A stretch of 64,000 bases of DNA from Bacillus sp. B1-b2 (lineage in GTDB: Bacteria > Bacillota > Bacilli > Bacillales > Cytobacillaceae), in NCBI RefSeq assembly GCF_009183415.1, contig NZ_WEHU01000003.1:186001-250000 (forward strand). Reading direction: 5' to 3'. A program made the translations under genes and the position numbers. The notes under the pieces are model-generated. The model was given only the letters and a program-made list of their open reading frames with translations, was not told the DNA's origin and searched no databases. Numbering within the stretch: the first letter of the stretch is position 1; every line of letters begins with the position of its first letter. This document shows, in pieces, positions 1 to 8,232 of this stretch.

Positions 1-332
1 TCTTCCTTGGAAAATAACGGTGCTTTATCGCTATAATTCCTTATAGCTTCTATTAATGTCCCTGACTTATTCGGCACCGTTTTTAAAGAAAATGCTTTAT
101 CAAGGTGTGTATGAATATCAATAAAAGAGGGAAGAAGAATCCTCCCCTCCATATCCATTATTGGATGATTCCCCTTATTGTTCCAGCCCTCTTTAAATGT
201 AGGAAAATGACTTTCCGTCTTTTTAATCTGCGGTACGATTTTTGTAAATACGCCATTGCTTATGACCACTGTAAATAATGTTTTATGATCTGTTAAAGGC
301 ATACAAACATTTATTAATTCCAAATCCTTCAT
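1..332 (-). CDS. Amidohydrolase, cytosine-deaminase-like (N-terminal part, cut by window edge)
   Basis: The frame opens with an ATG at 332 and runs off the left edge, giving about 110 residues. An N-terminal beta-rich stretch leads into LPSFIDIHTHLDKAF, the first metal-binding HxH of the amidohydrolase superfamily. The following LDKAF is typical of cytosine deaminase and related enzymes that hydrolyse cyclic amides or amines. It starts 3 bases after the stop of the substrate-binding protein gene, so it is probably the last gene of this uptake operon and acts in the cytoplasm on the imported compound. Substrate unknown. Confidence 0.7.
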   Translation of the reverse strand, partial: MKDLELINVCMPLTDHKTLFTVVISNGVFTKIVPQIKKTESHFPTFKEGWNNKGNHPIMDMEGRILLPSFIDIHTHLDKAFSLKTVPNKSGTLIEAIRNYSDKAPLFSKE

Positions 333-334
333 TT

Positions 335-1330
335 CTAATTACCTAGATATTCATTAGTGAATATTTTAGAAACATCTTCTTCCTTCTCAATAATGCCTAA
401 AGCCAGCAATTCCTTCTGCAGCATTGTCCAGCGCTCATCAGACATATATCCAAATCCATTCTCTATTGCATCGCCGCCAAAAATTAATTCTTCTTCTGTT
501 TTCGCTCCGTAATCCATTAATTCTATCGATAAATCTGGATTTTTCTCTTTTAGGTATGGGTTGATCTCGTCTGAATGATTGCGATAATATTCCCATCCTT
601 TAATGGTTGCATTTAAAAAGGATTGAACTAGCTCAGGATTATCTTTAATAACATCCTCTGTCGTGAAAATAACATTGGCGTAAGTTTCAAAACCTGAATC
701 ATGTATATATAAGTAGTCTGTATTTACACCGTCTTGTTCTAATACATGAGGTTCAGAGGTAACATATCCTTGTGTTACCGCGTTCGGATCGTCTATAAAT
801 GTGGCTAATGATCCTGTATAAGCCATATCTTTTACCTCTAGATCATATTTTTCTTTAATATATTCCCAATATCCACTACCCGGGGCTGTATAAACTGTTT
901 TTCCAGCAAGATCACTGAAATCAGTCAGCGTACCATCATGCCCGATTAAAACTTGCGGACTTTTCTGGAAGATAGCTCCAATTGCTACTAAAGGAATTCC
1001 TTTATCTCTGGCAATCAGAATATCTTCCGCTTGTGTATACCCAAATTGCGCTTTTCCTGAAGCTACTATCTGAGTGGAGGAAATTTGGGGACCTCCTGGC
1101 TCAATCGTCATATCTAAACCTTCGTCCTTATAGAAGTCTTGTTTTAATGCAGCATAGTTCCCGCCATGTTCTGGCTGTGCAAACCAGTTCGTTACTAGTG
1201 TGGCTTTTTCTAAATCTCCATTCTCGGCATTCCCTGCTGAATCTTCTGTATCTCCACATGCAGAAAGCAACAGCATAGACGCAGCAGTAATAAACAATCC
1301 CATTTTTTTGAACGATTTTAAGTTCCCCAT
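335..1330 (-). CDS. ABC transporter substrate-binding lipoprotein, SsuA/THI5 (NMT1) type
   Basis: 331 residues. A short basic N terminus and hydrophobic segment end in the lipobox LLSAC (Cys25), so the mature protein should be lipid-anchored outside the membrane. The body has NMT1/THI5-like features (TNWFAQPEHGG near residue 48, GKTVYTAPGSGYWEY near 143). This family binds pyrimidine-like, sulfonate or other small organic ligands. The ATG at 1330 is preceded by AAAGGGGAAA. It lies between the amidohydrolase and the permease in a same-strand operon. Ligand not determinable from sequence; no TPP riboswitch was found, which argues against routine thiamine-precursor uptake. Confidence 0.85.
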   Translation of the reverse strand: MGNLKSFKKMGLFITAASMLLLSACGDTEDSAGNAENGDLEKATLVTNWFAQPEHGGNYAALKQDFYKDEGLDMTIEPGGPQISSTQIVASGKAQFGYTQAEDILIARDKGIPLVAIGAIFQKSPQVLIGHDGTLTDFSDLAGKTVYTAPGSGYWEYIKEKYDLEVKDMAYTGSLATFIDDPNAVTQGYVTSEPHVLEQDGVNTDYLYIHDSGFETYANVIFTTEDVIKDNPELVQSFLNATIKGWEYYRNHSDEINPYLKEKNPDLSIELMDYGAKTEEELIFGGDAIENGFGYMSDERWTMLQKELLALGIIEKEEDVSKIFTNEYLGN

Positions 1331-1413
1331 CCACTAATTTCCCCTTTACGATTATCTAAAATATATATCTAGCAGAAAAATTTCCAGTTAAACCAAGTAA
1401 GCTGAACGTACTA

Positions 1414-2262
1414 TTAGCTGTCTCGCTTCATTTCAGATTCATGCCAAGATCCCAAAACCCATTTCGACAATACATTGACCAAGAGGAAGAAAACAATTCC
1501 TAGTATGCTGGCAGAAATTCCACATGCGAATAAATAAGCAGTTTCCATTCTAGTGGAGGCAACGGTAATCGCATACCCCAATCCCCCATCTCCTCCTCCA
1601 ATACCTGCTATATACTCTCCTACGATCGCTCCCACTACAGCAAGTGTACAGGAGATTTTCAGACCCGCCATGATGTACGGGAGAGCAAACGGAATTCGAA
1701 CTTTCCACATAATTTTCCACTTGGAAGCCTGGTATAAGGTTAATAAATTAATCATTCCTCTATCTGTTGCATTTAAGCCTACTAGTGTATTGGAAAGCAT
1801 CGGAAAGAAACCGATAGTAAAAGCTATAATAACAATGGCGTTTGTTCCAGAACCAAACCAGATAACGATAATAGGAGCAATAGCAACGATTGGTATAGTT
1901 TGAAGAAGTATCGCATAAGGATACAAGCTTCTTTCCATTATTTTAGAACTTGCCATCAATATTGCTGCAACTACCCCTCCGATTACACTAAAGACAAATC
2001 CAACGACAGATGCTGTTATCGTTCGAACAACTGCATTCCTCAAATTCTCCCAGTTTTCTATCGAAGCTTGAAGAATATCTGTTGGCTTCGGCAAAAGATA
2101 AGGAGGAATTTGAAACAACACGATTGCATATTGCCAAATCACCATAAACAAGACGAATACGATGAATGGAGGAATCCAAACACTCCAAACCTTTCGAAAG
2201 GTTTTTTCGCCTTTCATTCCAACTATTTGAACATCTCTAGCCTTTTGTGGTGCCTGTTCCAT
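1414..2262 (-). CDS. ABC transporter permease, SsuC/TauC/ThiX type
   Basis: About 282 residues with six predicted membrane segments. The cytoplasmic EAA-like loop (TLYQASKWKIMWKVRIPFALPYIMAGL) is seen near residues 180-205. This is the membrane subunit partnering the lipoprotein at 335-1330 and the ATPase at 3626-4429. I start it at the ATG at 2262 because AAGAGGAG lies 7 bases upstream; the longer frame would begin with TTG at 2283 and overlap the upstream gene. The BPD_transp_1 assignment is firm, the substrate is not. Confidence 0.88.
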   Translation of the reverse strand: MEQAPQKARDVQIVGMKGEKTFRKVWSVWIPPFIVFVLFMVIWQYAIVLFQIPPYLLPKPTDILQASIENWENLRNAVVRTITASVVGFVFSVIGGVVAAILMASSKIMERSLYPYAILLQTIPIVAIAPIIVIWFGSGTNAIVIIAFTIGFFPMLSNTLVGLNATDRGMINLLTLYQASKWKIMWKVRIPFALPYIMAGLKISCTLAVVGAIVGEYIAGIGGGDGGLGYAITVASTRMETAYLFACGISASILGIVFFLLVNVLSKWVLGSWHESEMKRDS

Positions 2263-2275
2263 TCTATCTCTCCTC

Positions 2276-3613
2276 TTAGACAATCTCAGATTCTTGTTTT
2301 GTTGGAATCTTACCTGGATTTAATAGATTGAAAGGATCATTCTCTATTTTTTTCTTCAAGATTTTTTCCATTTGTAAATTATAGCCACCAAATCCTAGCA
2401 GATACGTATGGGGATCATTAATTTCCACCCCGATGCTGCGGCAGAACTCAATGATTTCATAGAGCCTTTCTTTGGATTGGTAAAGAATAACTGGTAAGGA
2501 TGCAGGGGTGATTTCCCCTTTTATTTTGATATACTCAAAGTGAAATTGAATCTCTTCCCCAAATTTCCCCCTTAAAGTATCCATTTGCTCAAAAATTTGA
2601 TCAACTTTAAATCTCGCTTGCAAGTATGTCATATTTTCTCCATGTTTATGTGCCCAGAGAGTGGCATGATTCCATGTAAAATCTGATACCTTTAAACCTT
2701 TATGATAGTTTGTTGCTGGGATCATTAAATCAGAGCTTCCCCCATATTTATCTGCTAGTTTCTGTAACTCTTCTAAGCATGATTCTTCTATTTCAAGCAT
2801 GGTAATAGATTTCTCATTCTGAAGGATGTTTTTTAAGGAGTGAAAATGGGAAGGAATTGGCCATTCACACACCGAAACAAGACGTTTTATTATTCCTTCA
2901 TTATGTGCTAGCTCATCGCCAAATTTCACTGCTTCTTTAAAAGTAGGAAAGGAAATAATATGCTGGGTCCACTCCTGTTTCTCTTCCACTGGCAATATTG
3001 CTTCCAATATAATGCCAGTAGTTCCGTAGTTATGAATGTAGTCTTCCATTTCGTTACCAACCGCTGCAAATACTCGAGGTTCCCCTTCAATAGTCATAAC
3101 GGTGACACCAAGAATATTTCCATCCCATAAATTGCCCCATCGAATAGACCCAATCCCACCAGATCCTCCGCAGAGAAAGCCTCCTACTGTTGCAGTCATA
3201 AAAGTGCTAGGAAAAATTCTTAATTCTTTTCCTTGTTTCCGCAGAGTCTTTTCCAATACGCCAAGACGCATGCCAGCCTGTACTTTCACTGTATTTTCTG
3301 TCACCTCTAGCAACTGATCAAACTTTGTTAGATCGAGAACTATGCCCCCTTTTAAGGGAATTGCCTGGCCGTAGTTACCTGTTCCTGCGCCCCTAATGGT
3401 TATTGGTACTTTCTGTTCCACTGCGAATGTGACTAATTCTTTTATCTCTTCGATAGATGTCGGTTTTACCACACAATCAGCAATTTTATCCTTTAATTCT
3501 TCAAAGAGTATAGGAGAATACCAGTAATAATCCTTTGACAATCGTTCTCTTAGATTTTCGTTTATAATTACTTTCTCTTCTCCAACTAACTCTATTAATT
3601 TTCCTAACCACAT
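2276..3613 (-). CDS. FAD-binding oxidoreductase, GlcD/vanillyl-alcohol-oxidase type
   Basis: About 445 residues. The FAD-binding PP-loop region PITIRGAGTGNYGQ and the segment GGFLCGGSGGIGS are typical of PCMH-fold flavoenzymes, and the C-terminal FNLLNPGKI motif is typical of the D-lactate/glycolate oxidase group. It should oxidise a hydroxy acid, alcohol or amine in the cytoplasm. It is embedded between the permease and ATPase genes, so it probably acts on the imported substrate. ATG at 3613 is chosen because AGGTGGTG precedes it; the GTG at 3625 would leave no room for a ribosome site. The reaction is not known. Confidence 0.8.
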   Translation of the reverse strand: MWLGKLIELVGEEKVIINENLRERLSKDYYWYSPILFEELKDKIADCVVKPTSIEEIKELVTFAVEQKVPITIRGAGTGNYGQAIPLKGGIVLDLTKFDQLLEVTENTVKVQAGMRLGVLEKTLRKQGKELRIFPSTFMTATVGGFLCGGSGGIGSIRWGNLWDGNILGVTVMTIEGEPRVFAAVGNEMEDYIHNYGTTGIILEAILPVEEKQEWTQHIISFPTFKEAVKFGDELAHNEGIIKRLVSVCEWPIPSHFHSLKNILQNEKSITMLEIEESCLEELQKLADKYGGSSDLMIPATNYHKGLKVSDFTWNHATLWAHKHGENMTYLQARFKVDQIFEQMDTLRGKFGEEIQFHFEYIKIKGEITPASLPVILYQSKERLYEIIEFCRSIGVEINDPHTYLLGFGGYNLQMEKILKKKIENDPFNLLNPGKIPTKQESEIV

Positions 3614-3625
3614 AAAAGTCACCAC

Positions 3626-4429
3626 CTATCTATGTTTTAAATAATGAGAAACCTTTGCTGCTATATCACTAAAATGATGGGAAGTTCTTAATTCAGCATT
3701 TCTCGGAAAAGGCAGATCTACTGCCACTGTATTTTCAATTTTCCCAGGACTTGGCGTCATTACTGCAATTTTTGTAGATAGATAGACTGCCTCAAACACA
3801 TTATGGGTAATAAATAACACCGTCATCTGTTCCTTTTGCCAGATTTTTAATAACTCTTCTTGGAGATTCTGTCTGGTAATCTCATCCAAGGCACCAAAAG
3901 GTTCATCCATTAATAGTAATTTTGGTTTGGCAATAAGCGCTCTTGCTATAGATACCCTCATTTTCATTCCGCCTGATAATTCTCTTGGCAAGGCCTTGCG
4001 GAAATCCTTTAATCCTACTAGCGCCAACACCTTTTCAGCCATCTCTTCCTTTTTTTTCTTAGTGATATGTTGAAATTCCATGGGCAATAAAATATTATCC
4101 ATTACATTTCTCCAAGGCAGCAGTGTTGCATCCTGAAAAACAAAGGAAACATCTGTACTCTGCTTTTGAGCAAGGCGAGGACTTGTTCCCAAGATGGTCA
4201 ATTCTCCATCCGTATGCTCAATTAATCCTGAAATCATTTTAAAGATGGTTGATTTTCCGCAGCCTGATGGTCCAACAAAGGAAACAAATTCTCCTTGTTT
4301 AATATCAAGACTTACATTTTGAACAGCTGTTTTTCCATTTGGGTAAACCTTATTGACATTTTGTAAGTGAACAATAGTATCATTCTCTGAACTTGGCTTT
4401 TCTGTTTCCATCACACTAGTATGATGCAT
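3626..4429 (-). CDS. ABC transporter ATP-binding protein, SsuB/TauB/ThiZ type
   Basis: 267 residues. Walker A GPSGCGKST, signature LSGGM and Walker B LLLMDEPFGALD are present in order, followed by the H-loop FITHNVFEA. The energy-coupling subunit for the permease at 1414-2262. Start ATG at 4429 has AAGGGTGG six bases upstream. It sits directly downstream of the creatininase-family gene and directly upstream of the oxidoreductase, so the transporter subunits are interleaved with enzymes, which suggests co-production of transport and catabolism. Confidence 0.92.
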   Translation of the reverse strand: MHHTSVMETEKPSSENDTIVHLQNVNKVYPNGKTAVQNVSLDIKQGEFVSFVGPSGCGKSTIFKMISGLIEHTDGELTILGTSPRLAQKQSTDVSFVFQDATLLPWRNVMDNILLPMEFQHITKKKKEEMAEKVLALVGLKDFRKALPRELSGGMKMRVSIARALIAKPKLLLMDEPFGALDEITRQNLQEELLKIWQKEQMTVLFITHNVFEAVYLSTKIAVMTPSPGKIENTVAVDLPFPRNAELRTSHHFSDIAAKVSHYLKHR

Positions 4430-4452
4430 AAAGTACCACCCTTCTTTTTCGG

Positions 4453-5265
4453 CTACATAGAGCTTTTCACGGAATCAAGATTAAAGCGGATCATTTCCTT
4501 TATAGCACTGGCAAAACTCTCACTAACCAAACTAATTATTTGTTCCCCTTTTTCAAGAGTTGCCATAGCTGCATTTCCCGCTACTCCAGTGGAGGAAATA
4601 TCATTCATTACCCATGCAAAATAGCTGGTGCCTTTCAGGTATAAATGCTGGGTATCTTCCGGCAATTGAACAAACTCAGTTGGGCTAAGTTCCATGTTCA
4701 CCCATGCTTCTTTTAAAGCAAGCACCATAGAGGTTTCTACCTCTCCTGCATGAATGCCATACTTTTGCTCCTTTTCAGAAATAAGCGAATTAATCACGGA
4801 ATAATCAGGATTTAGTCGAAAAACATTCATGCCTGTTTCCATTCGCACATCCCTTGCCATCATATTAAGAAGATCATGATTTCCACCATGCGTATTAAAA
4901 AGAAGCAATTTCTTAAATCCACTTTCACTAACACTTTTGGCAATATCACTAATTACAGCCTGCAAAGTAGCTGCAGATAATGTCATAGTTCCTGACATTC
5001 CTAAATGTTCTGAACTCTTTCCATATGGAAGAGAAGGAAGAACCCAGACATTCTCATCTGGAATTAGATTTAGCGCTTCTGTCAATAAACCTTCGCCAAT
5101 TAGTGTATCTGTATAGACGGGTAGGTGGGGGCCATGCTGCTCTACTGCTCCTATTGGCAAAATAACCAATGCATTTTCCTTGTCTAACTGTTCTATTTCT
5201 CGAGATGACAATCTAGGTAAAAACTTTTTCTCAAATGCATTTCCACTATATCTCCCATGTAACAT
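4453..5265 (-). CDS. Creatininase-family hydrolase
   Basis: 270 residues. The motif LPIGAVEQHGPHLPVYTDTLIG (residues about 35-56) contains the conserved E-x-H metal ligands and Asp of the creatininase family; a second cluster, LFNTHGGNHDLL near 122 and HAGEVETSMVL near 172, supplies further metal ligands. Members open cyclic amides (creatinine) or deformylate pyrimidine precursors. It is the first gene of the operon (ATG at 5265, AAAGGGTGG upstream). Together with the amidohydrolase at the far end it suggests stepwise hydrolysis of an imported cyclic amide. Exact substrate unknown. Confidence 0.85.
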   Translation of the reverse strand: MLHGRYSGNAFEKKFLPRLSSREIEQLDKENALVILPIGAVEQHGPHLPVYTDTLIGEGLLTEALNLIPDENVWVLPSLPYGKSSEHLGMSGTMTLSAATLQAVISDIAKSVSESGFKKLLLFNTHGGNHDLLNMMARDVRMETGMNVFRLNPDYSVINSLISEKEQKYGIHAGEVETSMVLALKEAWVNMELSPTEFVQLPEDTQHLYLKGTSYFAWVMNDISSTGVAGNAAMATLEKGEQIISLVSESFASAIKEMIRFNLDSVKSSM

Positions 5266-5573
5266 TTGTTTCCACCCTTTCTTAATAACATTCTCTTTTT
5301 CTATTAATAAACATCGTTTATTCCGCTTTTTATAACCTAAGATGTTAACTTTAATAACATAAGTACTATATTTATATTAGTGGTTACATGTCTAATAAAC
5401 ATTAGCACTTATGTAGATGTTTTCATAATATTTTGTATATTTTGAACAAACAGAAATATGCAGTAAGGTGATAAACTAGATTTTTTTCTTCCTACAGCTT
5501 TACTACTACATTACATTTGAAAAAGCAGAACTCCAGATGCTTACAGGGGACTAATAACCTTTATCCAAAACAA

Positions 5574-5624
5574 ATAAGGGAATCTCTTGCATGAATTTCC
5601 TTCATGAACAAGAGATTCCCTTAT
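5574..5624. terminator. Long bidirectional terminator-like hairpin
   Basis: ATAAGGGAATCTCTTG pairs with its reverse complement ending ...CAAGAGATTCCCTTAT, with an inner ATGAA/TTCAT stem. It lies downstream of the membrane protein gene at 5922-6392 (minus strand) and upstream of the creatininase gene, so it probably insulates the two. Confidence 0.6.
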
Positions 5625-5689
5625 CATTTAATTCGTAATAATCTTTTATTCCCCTTTTACTTAATAATCTTCTTATAAATAGAAAGAAA

Positions 5690-5786
5690 CTTTTTTATGG
5701 GGGGCTAGCCTTCTAAGTCACACAGAGTCTTCGCTCCTACATTCCTTTTATTTCATTTTTAGAAATTCCCCCGTAAAAAAACTTTT
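5690..5786. repeat. Imperfect inverted repeat, MITE-like, with motif shared with 37916-37948
   Basis: The left end (aacttttttatggggg) and right end (cccccgtaaaaaaactt) are near inverse complements about 95 bases apart. Inside, 5715-5747 matches 37916-37948 (...CACAGAGTCTTCGCTCC TACATTCCTT) almost exactly. The second copy lies just downstream of an IS110-type transposase remnant, so this may be the end of a decayed insertion element. Confidence 0.4.
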
Positions 5787-5802
5787 TCTACCATTCCTAC
5801 CT

Positions 5803-5870
5803 AAAGTGCCAGAAGAAACCTGTTAAAAAGAGCATTAATCCTTCTTGGATTAACACTCACAATTCCTTAT
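5803..5870. repeat. Dispersed repeat with terminator-like hairpin, copy 1
   Basis: Shares an extended pattern with 32384-32450: AAAGTGC, an A-rich stretch with AAGAAA, then CATT.A.CCTT..TGGAT.AAC and CAATTC.TTA. The core GTTAATCC/GGATTAA hairpin (5832-5854) is followed on the minus strand by a T run, so it can also terminate the gene at 5922-6392. Confidence 0.5.
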
Positions 5871-5921
5871 GTATAAACTTTTTCTCTAATCATAATTCTT
5901 GTTACTGAAGCTATGCTTCTA

Positions 5922-6392
5922 TTAAATTATGTATTCAAGACCATACCCAAAACTAGCTGTCATAAGAATTGTCCAAATAACTAGACTAATTCCCATCCAA
6001 GTAATTACTTTTATTTTAGATGAACCAAGTAAAAGAGCTGTTAAAGCAGCTATATCTGTTCCTAGTAACGACGGGGAAAGTATTGCGAAAACCGGAAGTC
6101 CATATTTATCCCAAATATTCTTGGCTTTAGTTTCTCGTTTAGATGGTCCTAGATTACCCTTTCTTTCTTTTCTTTTTTTACGCCATTCTGCAATCTGTCT
6201 AAAGAAAAAAGCAAAAACTAAAACCATAATAAAATTTCCTAAGAATGAAATAATCCCTACAGCTACAGGTGACATCCCCAATAAAATACCTGCTGGGATA
6301 ATATAAAATACATCTACTAGTGGTAATATGGACACCAAAAATAATGTTACATATTGCCAAATCCCTTCTGCTTGTTGAACCCATTCAATCAA
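5922..6392 (-). CDS. Small multidrug-export-like membrane protein (COG2426 type)
   Basis: 156 residues with four to five hydrophobic segments. LVDVFYIIPAGILLGMSP near residue 25 and the Gly-rich FAILSPSLLGTDIAALTALLLG near 105 resemble the small multidrug export protein family (Sm_multidrug_ex); a charged KKRKERKGNLGPSKRETK loop separates the two halves. Located in the cytoplasmic membrane. It is monocistronic, flanked by a terminator at 5832-5854. The family name is historical and transport activity is not established. Confidence 0.6.
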   Translation of the reverse strand: MIEWVQQAEGIWQYVTLFLVSILPLVDVFYIIPAGILLGMSPVAVGIISFLGNFIMVLVFAFFFRQIAEWRKKRKERKGNLGPSKRETKAKNIWDKYGLPVFAILSPSLLGTDIAALTALLLGSSKIKVITWMGISLVIWTILMTASFGYGLEYII

Positions 6393-6783
6393 CTTATAAC
6401 ACTCCCCTTTTATAATAAAGCTATTATTCTACATTTATTATAAAGGATTTTTTGGGATTATTTACTTAAAATACCAAAATATTTTTAAAAAAAGATTAAT
6501 TACTTCTCCGGCTTAATATAAGGTACCATTTGTGCAGTTGCACCAGTAATTTATAATATAAAATATAACACACAGTGGAAAATACTTGAAATTATGTAAT
6601 AAATAAATGTTTTTTGTTCAATATCTGCTCCTAAAGTATATTAGCAATATTTTTGTAGTCCCATTTTTAGGATTACAAGCTATTAATCAAGAAGCCATTG
6701 ACTTATAACATAACCATGAAACTTATTTGATTTCTTACCGTATTAACACTTAAGTAATTAATTGCAAAAAGGGTGATATATTA

Positions 6784-6967
6784 ATGTTCGTTAACGAATT
6801 CACAAATTTGGTTTTTAAGATAGCTTGGTATACTATTTTTACTATCTTATGCATTTTTATTTTTAATGCAGATACTTGGGCTATTTGGAGTAGTTATATT
6901 AATATTTTTACTTAGCATGATTTACGACATAGTAAAATACCGGAGAAACAAACTAAATGATTCTTAA
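6784..6967 (+). pseudogene. Small membrane protein, apparently frameshifted
   Basis: AAGGGTGAT precedes an ATG at 6784. The frame reads MFVNEFTNLVFKIAWYTIF and a hydrophobic run, then stops at 6915. A one-base shift near 6866 restores QILGLFGVVILIFLLSMIYD and a basic tail (KYRRNKLNDS) ending at 6967, giving a plausible 60-residue two-helix membrane protein. Alternatively 6866-6967 could be a separate 33-residue ORF starting with its own ATG. No family recognised. Confidence 0.35.
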
Positions 6968-7002
6968 TATATTCCACTCTTTAGTTTAAGTACAGTTTTC
7001 AC

Positions 7003-7036
7003 ATAAATGAAAGCTGCCATAGCAGCTTTCATTTAT
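7003..7036. terminator. Perfect 15-bp hairpin
   Basis: ATAAATGAAAGCTGC and its exact reverse complement flank the four-base loop CATA. It lies between the small membrane ORF (plus) and the minus-strand remnant ending at 7080, so it can serve both; U-tracts are weak. Confidence 0.5.
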
Positions 7037-7079
7037 GTTCTTCCCCCTGTCTTAAAGGATGGCTCTTCTATTCTCCTAT

Positions 7080-7349
7080 TTAGTGCTTTAATAGCTGTTC
7101 TAATTGATAACTTGAAATGGGTAATTTATTTTTCACAACAAAATTGCGGTATTCTTTAAATCCTTTTCGAATTGCTTGCTCAAATTTCTCTTTTTCCATT
7201 TGCGTACTTTCTACTATGAAAGGCTCGGTATGAATTAATTCAGCTCTGTCATTAAACATATAATTTGCATCTTTATATTTAATTCTATAGCCACCTGGCG
7301 CTCCTATAATAAAAAGAGTACTTACACTATCTAGGAAGCAAATCTCTGT
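7080..7349 (-). pseudogene. Gene remnant lacking a start codon (unknown family)
   Basis: A minus-strand frame of 89 codons ends at 7080-7082. It reads LFIIGAPGGYRIKYKDANYM, later FEQAIRKGFKEYRNFVVKNK and ends QLEQLLKH. Composition is protein-like, but the frame is closed upstream by a stop just beyond 7349 and has no ATG, GTG or TTG with a ribosome site. It is best read as the C-terminal part of a decayed gene. I do not recognise the family. Confidence 0.4.
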
Positions 7350-7466
7350 TTAAAAAGATTCAATTACTTACTCCCCTTTATCATGATTACTCACCCATAC
7401 AGTTTTTCCCAATCAATTTATATATGTTATACTACCAGTATATTTTTGAAAGGAAGGATTGATTTA

Positions 7467-8126
7467 GTGAAGAAGCTCTTAAAGCGCTTTTCTTTCCCTG
7501 TTTCCTTATTATTTCTATTAGTACTGCTTAGTGGATGTACACAAGAGACAAGTGATAAATCTACCGACGATTCCTCCAGTGTTCCTGTTACAAAAAGGAA
7601 AGAAGAAGCTGTAACATCTAATTCCCATTTAAATGATACGGACTCTTCAGCTATTGGAGAAGAAAATTTAGTAACAAATGATTCTTCTTCAAACATGGAA
7701 AATGAAGAATCTACCAAAACTTCTGATACCAAAGATAAAAAGCCTCTGTCAAAGTATTCTGCTCAGGAAATCGAATATGCTAGAGTTTGGTTACAACTAG
7801 GGCCAAATCAAGACATAGATGAATTATATGTTCAGAAATTTTCTGCTGGGGAGCCACTTAATCATAATGATGAGACAAGTGCTAATTACCCAGAAAATGT
7901 TGTTCACTTATCTGGTTCACGCTTAGTAGATGGCTCCGTAACTTATAGTAGTAATGGAGATGGATCTATTAATGTATATAAAGTTCCACACAGATGGGAT
8001 GGTAAATACCCTGCTGGCGAACAGTTCTACATAGATACTTTTATAAATAATACGGAGCTAGTGTATGTAGGTGTTTGGGATGATGAGAAAGTAGTTACAC
8101 TTATCAACAAAATAATAATGCAATAA
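7467..8126 (+). CDS. Hypothetical secreted lipoprotein
   Basis: 219 residues from the GTG at 7467, chosen because AAGGAAGG lies nine bases upstream; the ATG at 7383 has no ribosome site. The N terminus is a lipoprotein signal with lipobox LLSGC (Cys24), followed by a Ser/Thr/Asp/Glu-rich low-complexity linker to about residue 100. A folded C-terminal domain follows (YSAQEIEYARVWLQLG ... VYKVPHRWDGKYPAGEQFYI). No enzyme motif is recognised. It is monocistronic, with its own terminator at 8125-8174. Confidence 0.75.
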   Translation: MKKLLKRFSFPVSLLFLLVLLSGCTQETSDKSTDDSSSVPVTKRKEEAVTSNSHLNDTDSSAIGEENLVTNDSSSNMENEESTKTSDTKDKKPLSKYSAQEIEYARVWLQLGPNQDIDELYVQKFSAGEPLNHNDETSANYPENVVHLSGSRLVDGSVTYSSNGDGSINVYKVPHRWDGKYPAGEQFYIDTFINNTELVYVGVWDDEKVVTLINKIIMQ

Positions 8127-8174
8127 AAAAGGTGGAGACATTACTACTTTAGTAACTTGTCTCCACCTTTTTAT
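8125..8174 (+). terminator. Rho-independent terminator
   Basis: AAAAAGGTGGAGACA pairs with TGTCTCCACCTTTTT around a short inner stem, directly after the lipoprotein stop. The A-run on the left makes it usable from the other strand too. Confidence 0.85.
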
Positions 8175-8232
8175 CGTAAGTTTCCATTATAGATTCCATA
8201 TCTAGCAGACTGCTAGAGAATAGGATAAAAAT

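Larger units (their letters stand above)
5266..5921. other. Intergenic region with hairpins and repeats
   Basis: No convincing gene. It should hold the promoter of the transporter operon (not clearly recognisable), a long bidirectional hairpin at 5574-5624, an imperfect inverted repeat around 5690-5785, and a dispersed repeat with a terminator-like hairpin at 5803-5870. Confidence 0.6.

Noticed and set aside
1128-1334. Alternative frame over the binding protein start
   Set aside because: Overlaps the signal peptide region of a well-supported lipoprotein gene in another frame.
5266-5500. TPP riboswitch upstream of the THI5-like transporter operon
   Set aside because: Neither CTGAGA nor the ACCTGA...GTAGGGA boxes are present on the minus strand.
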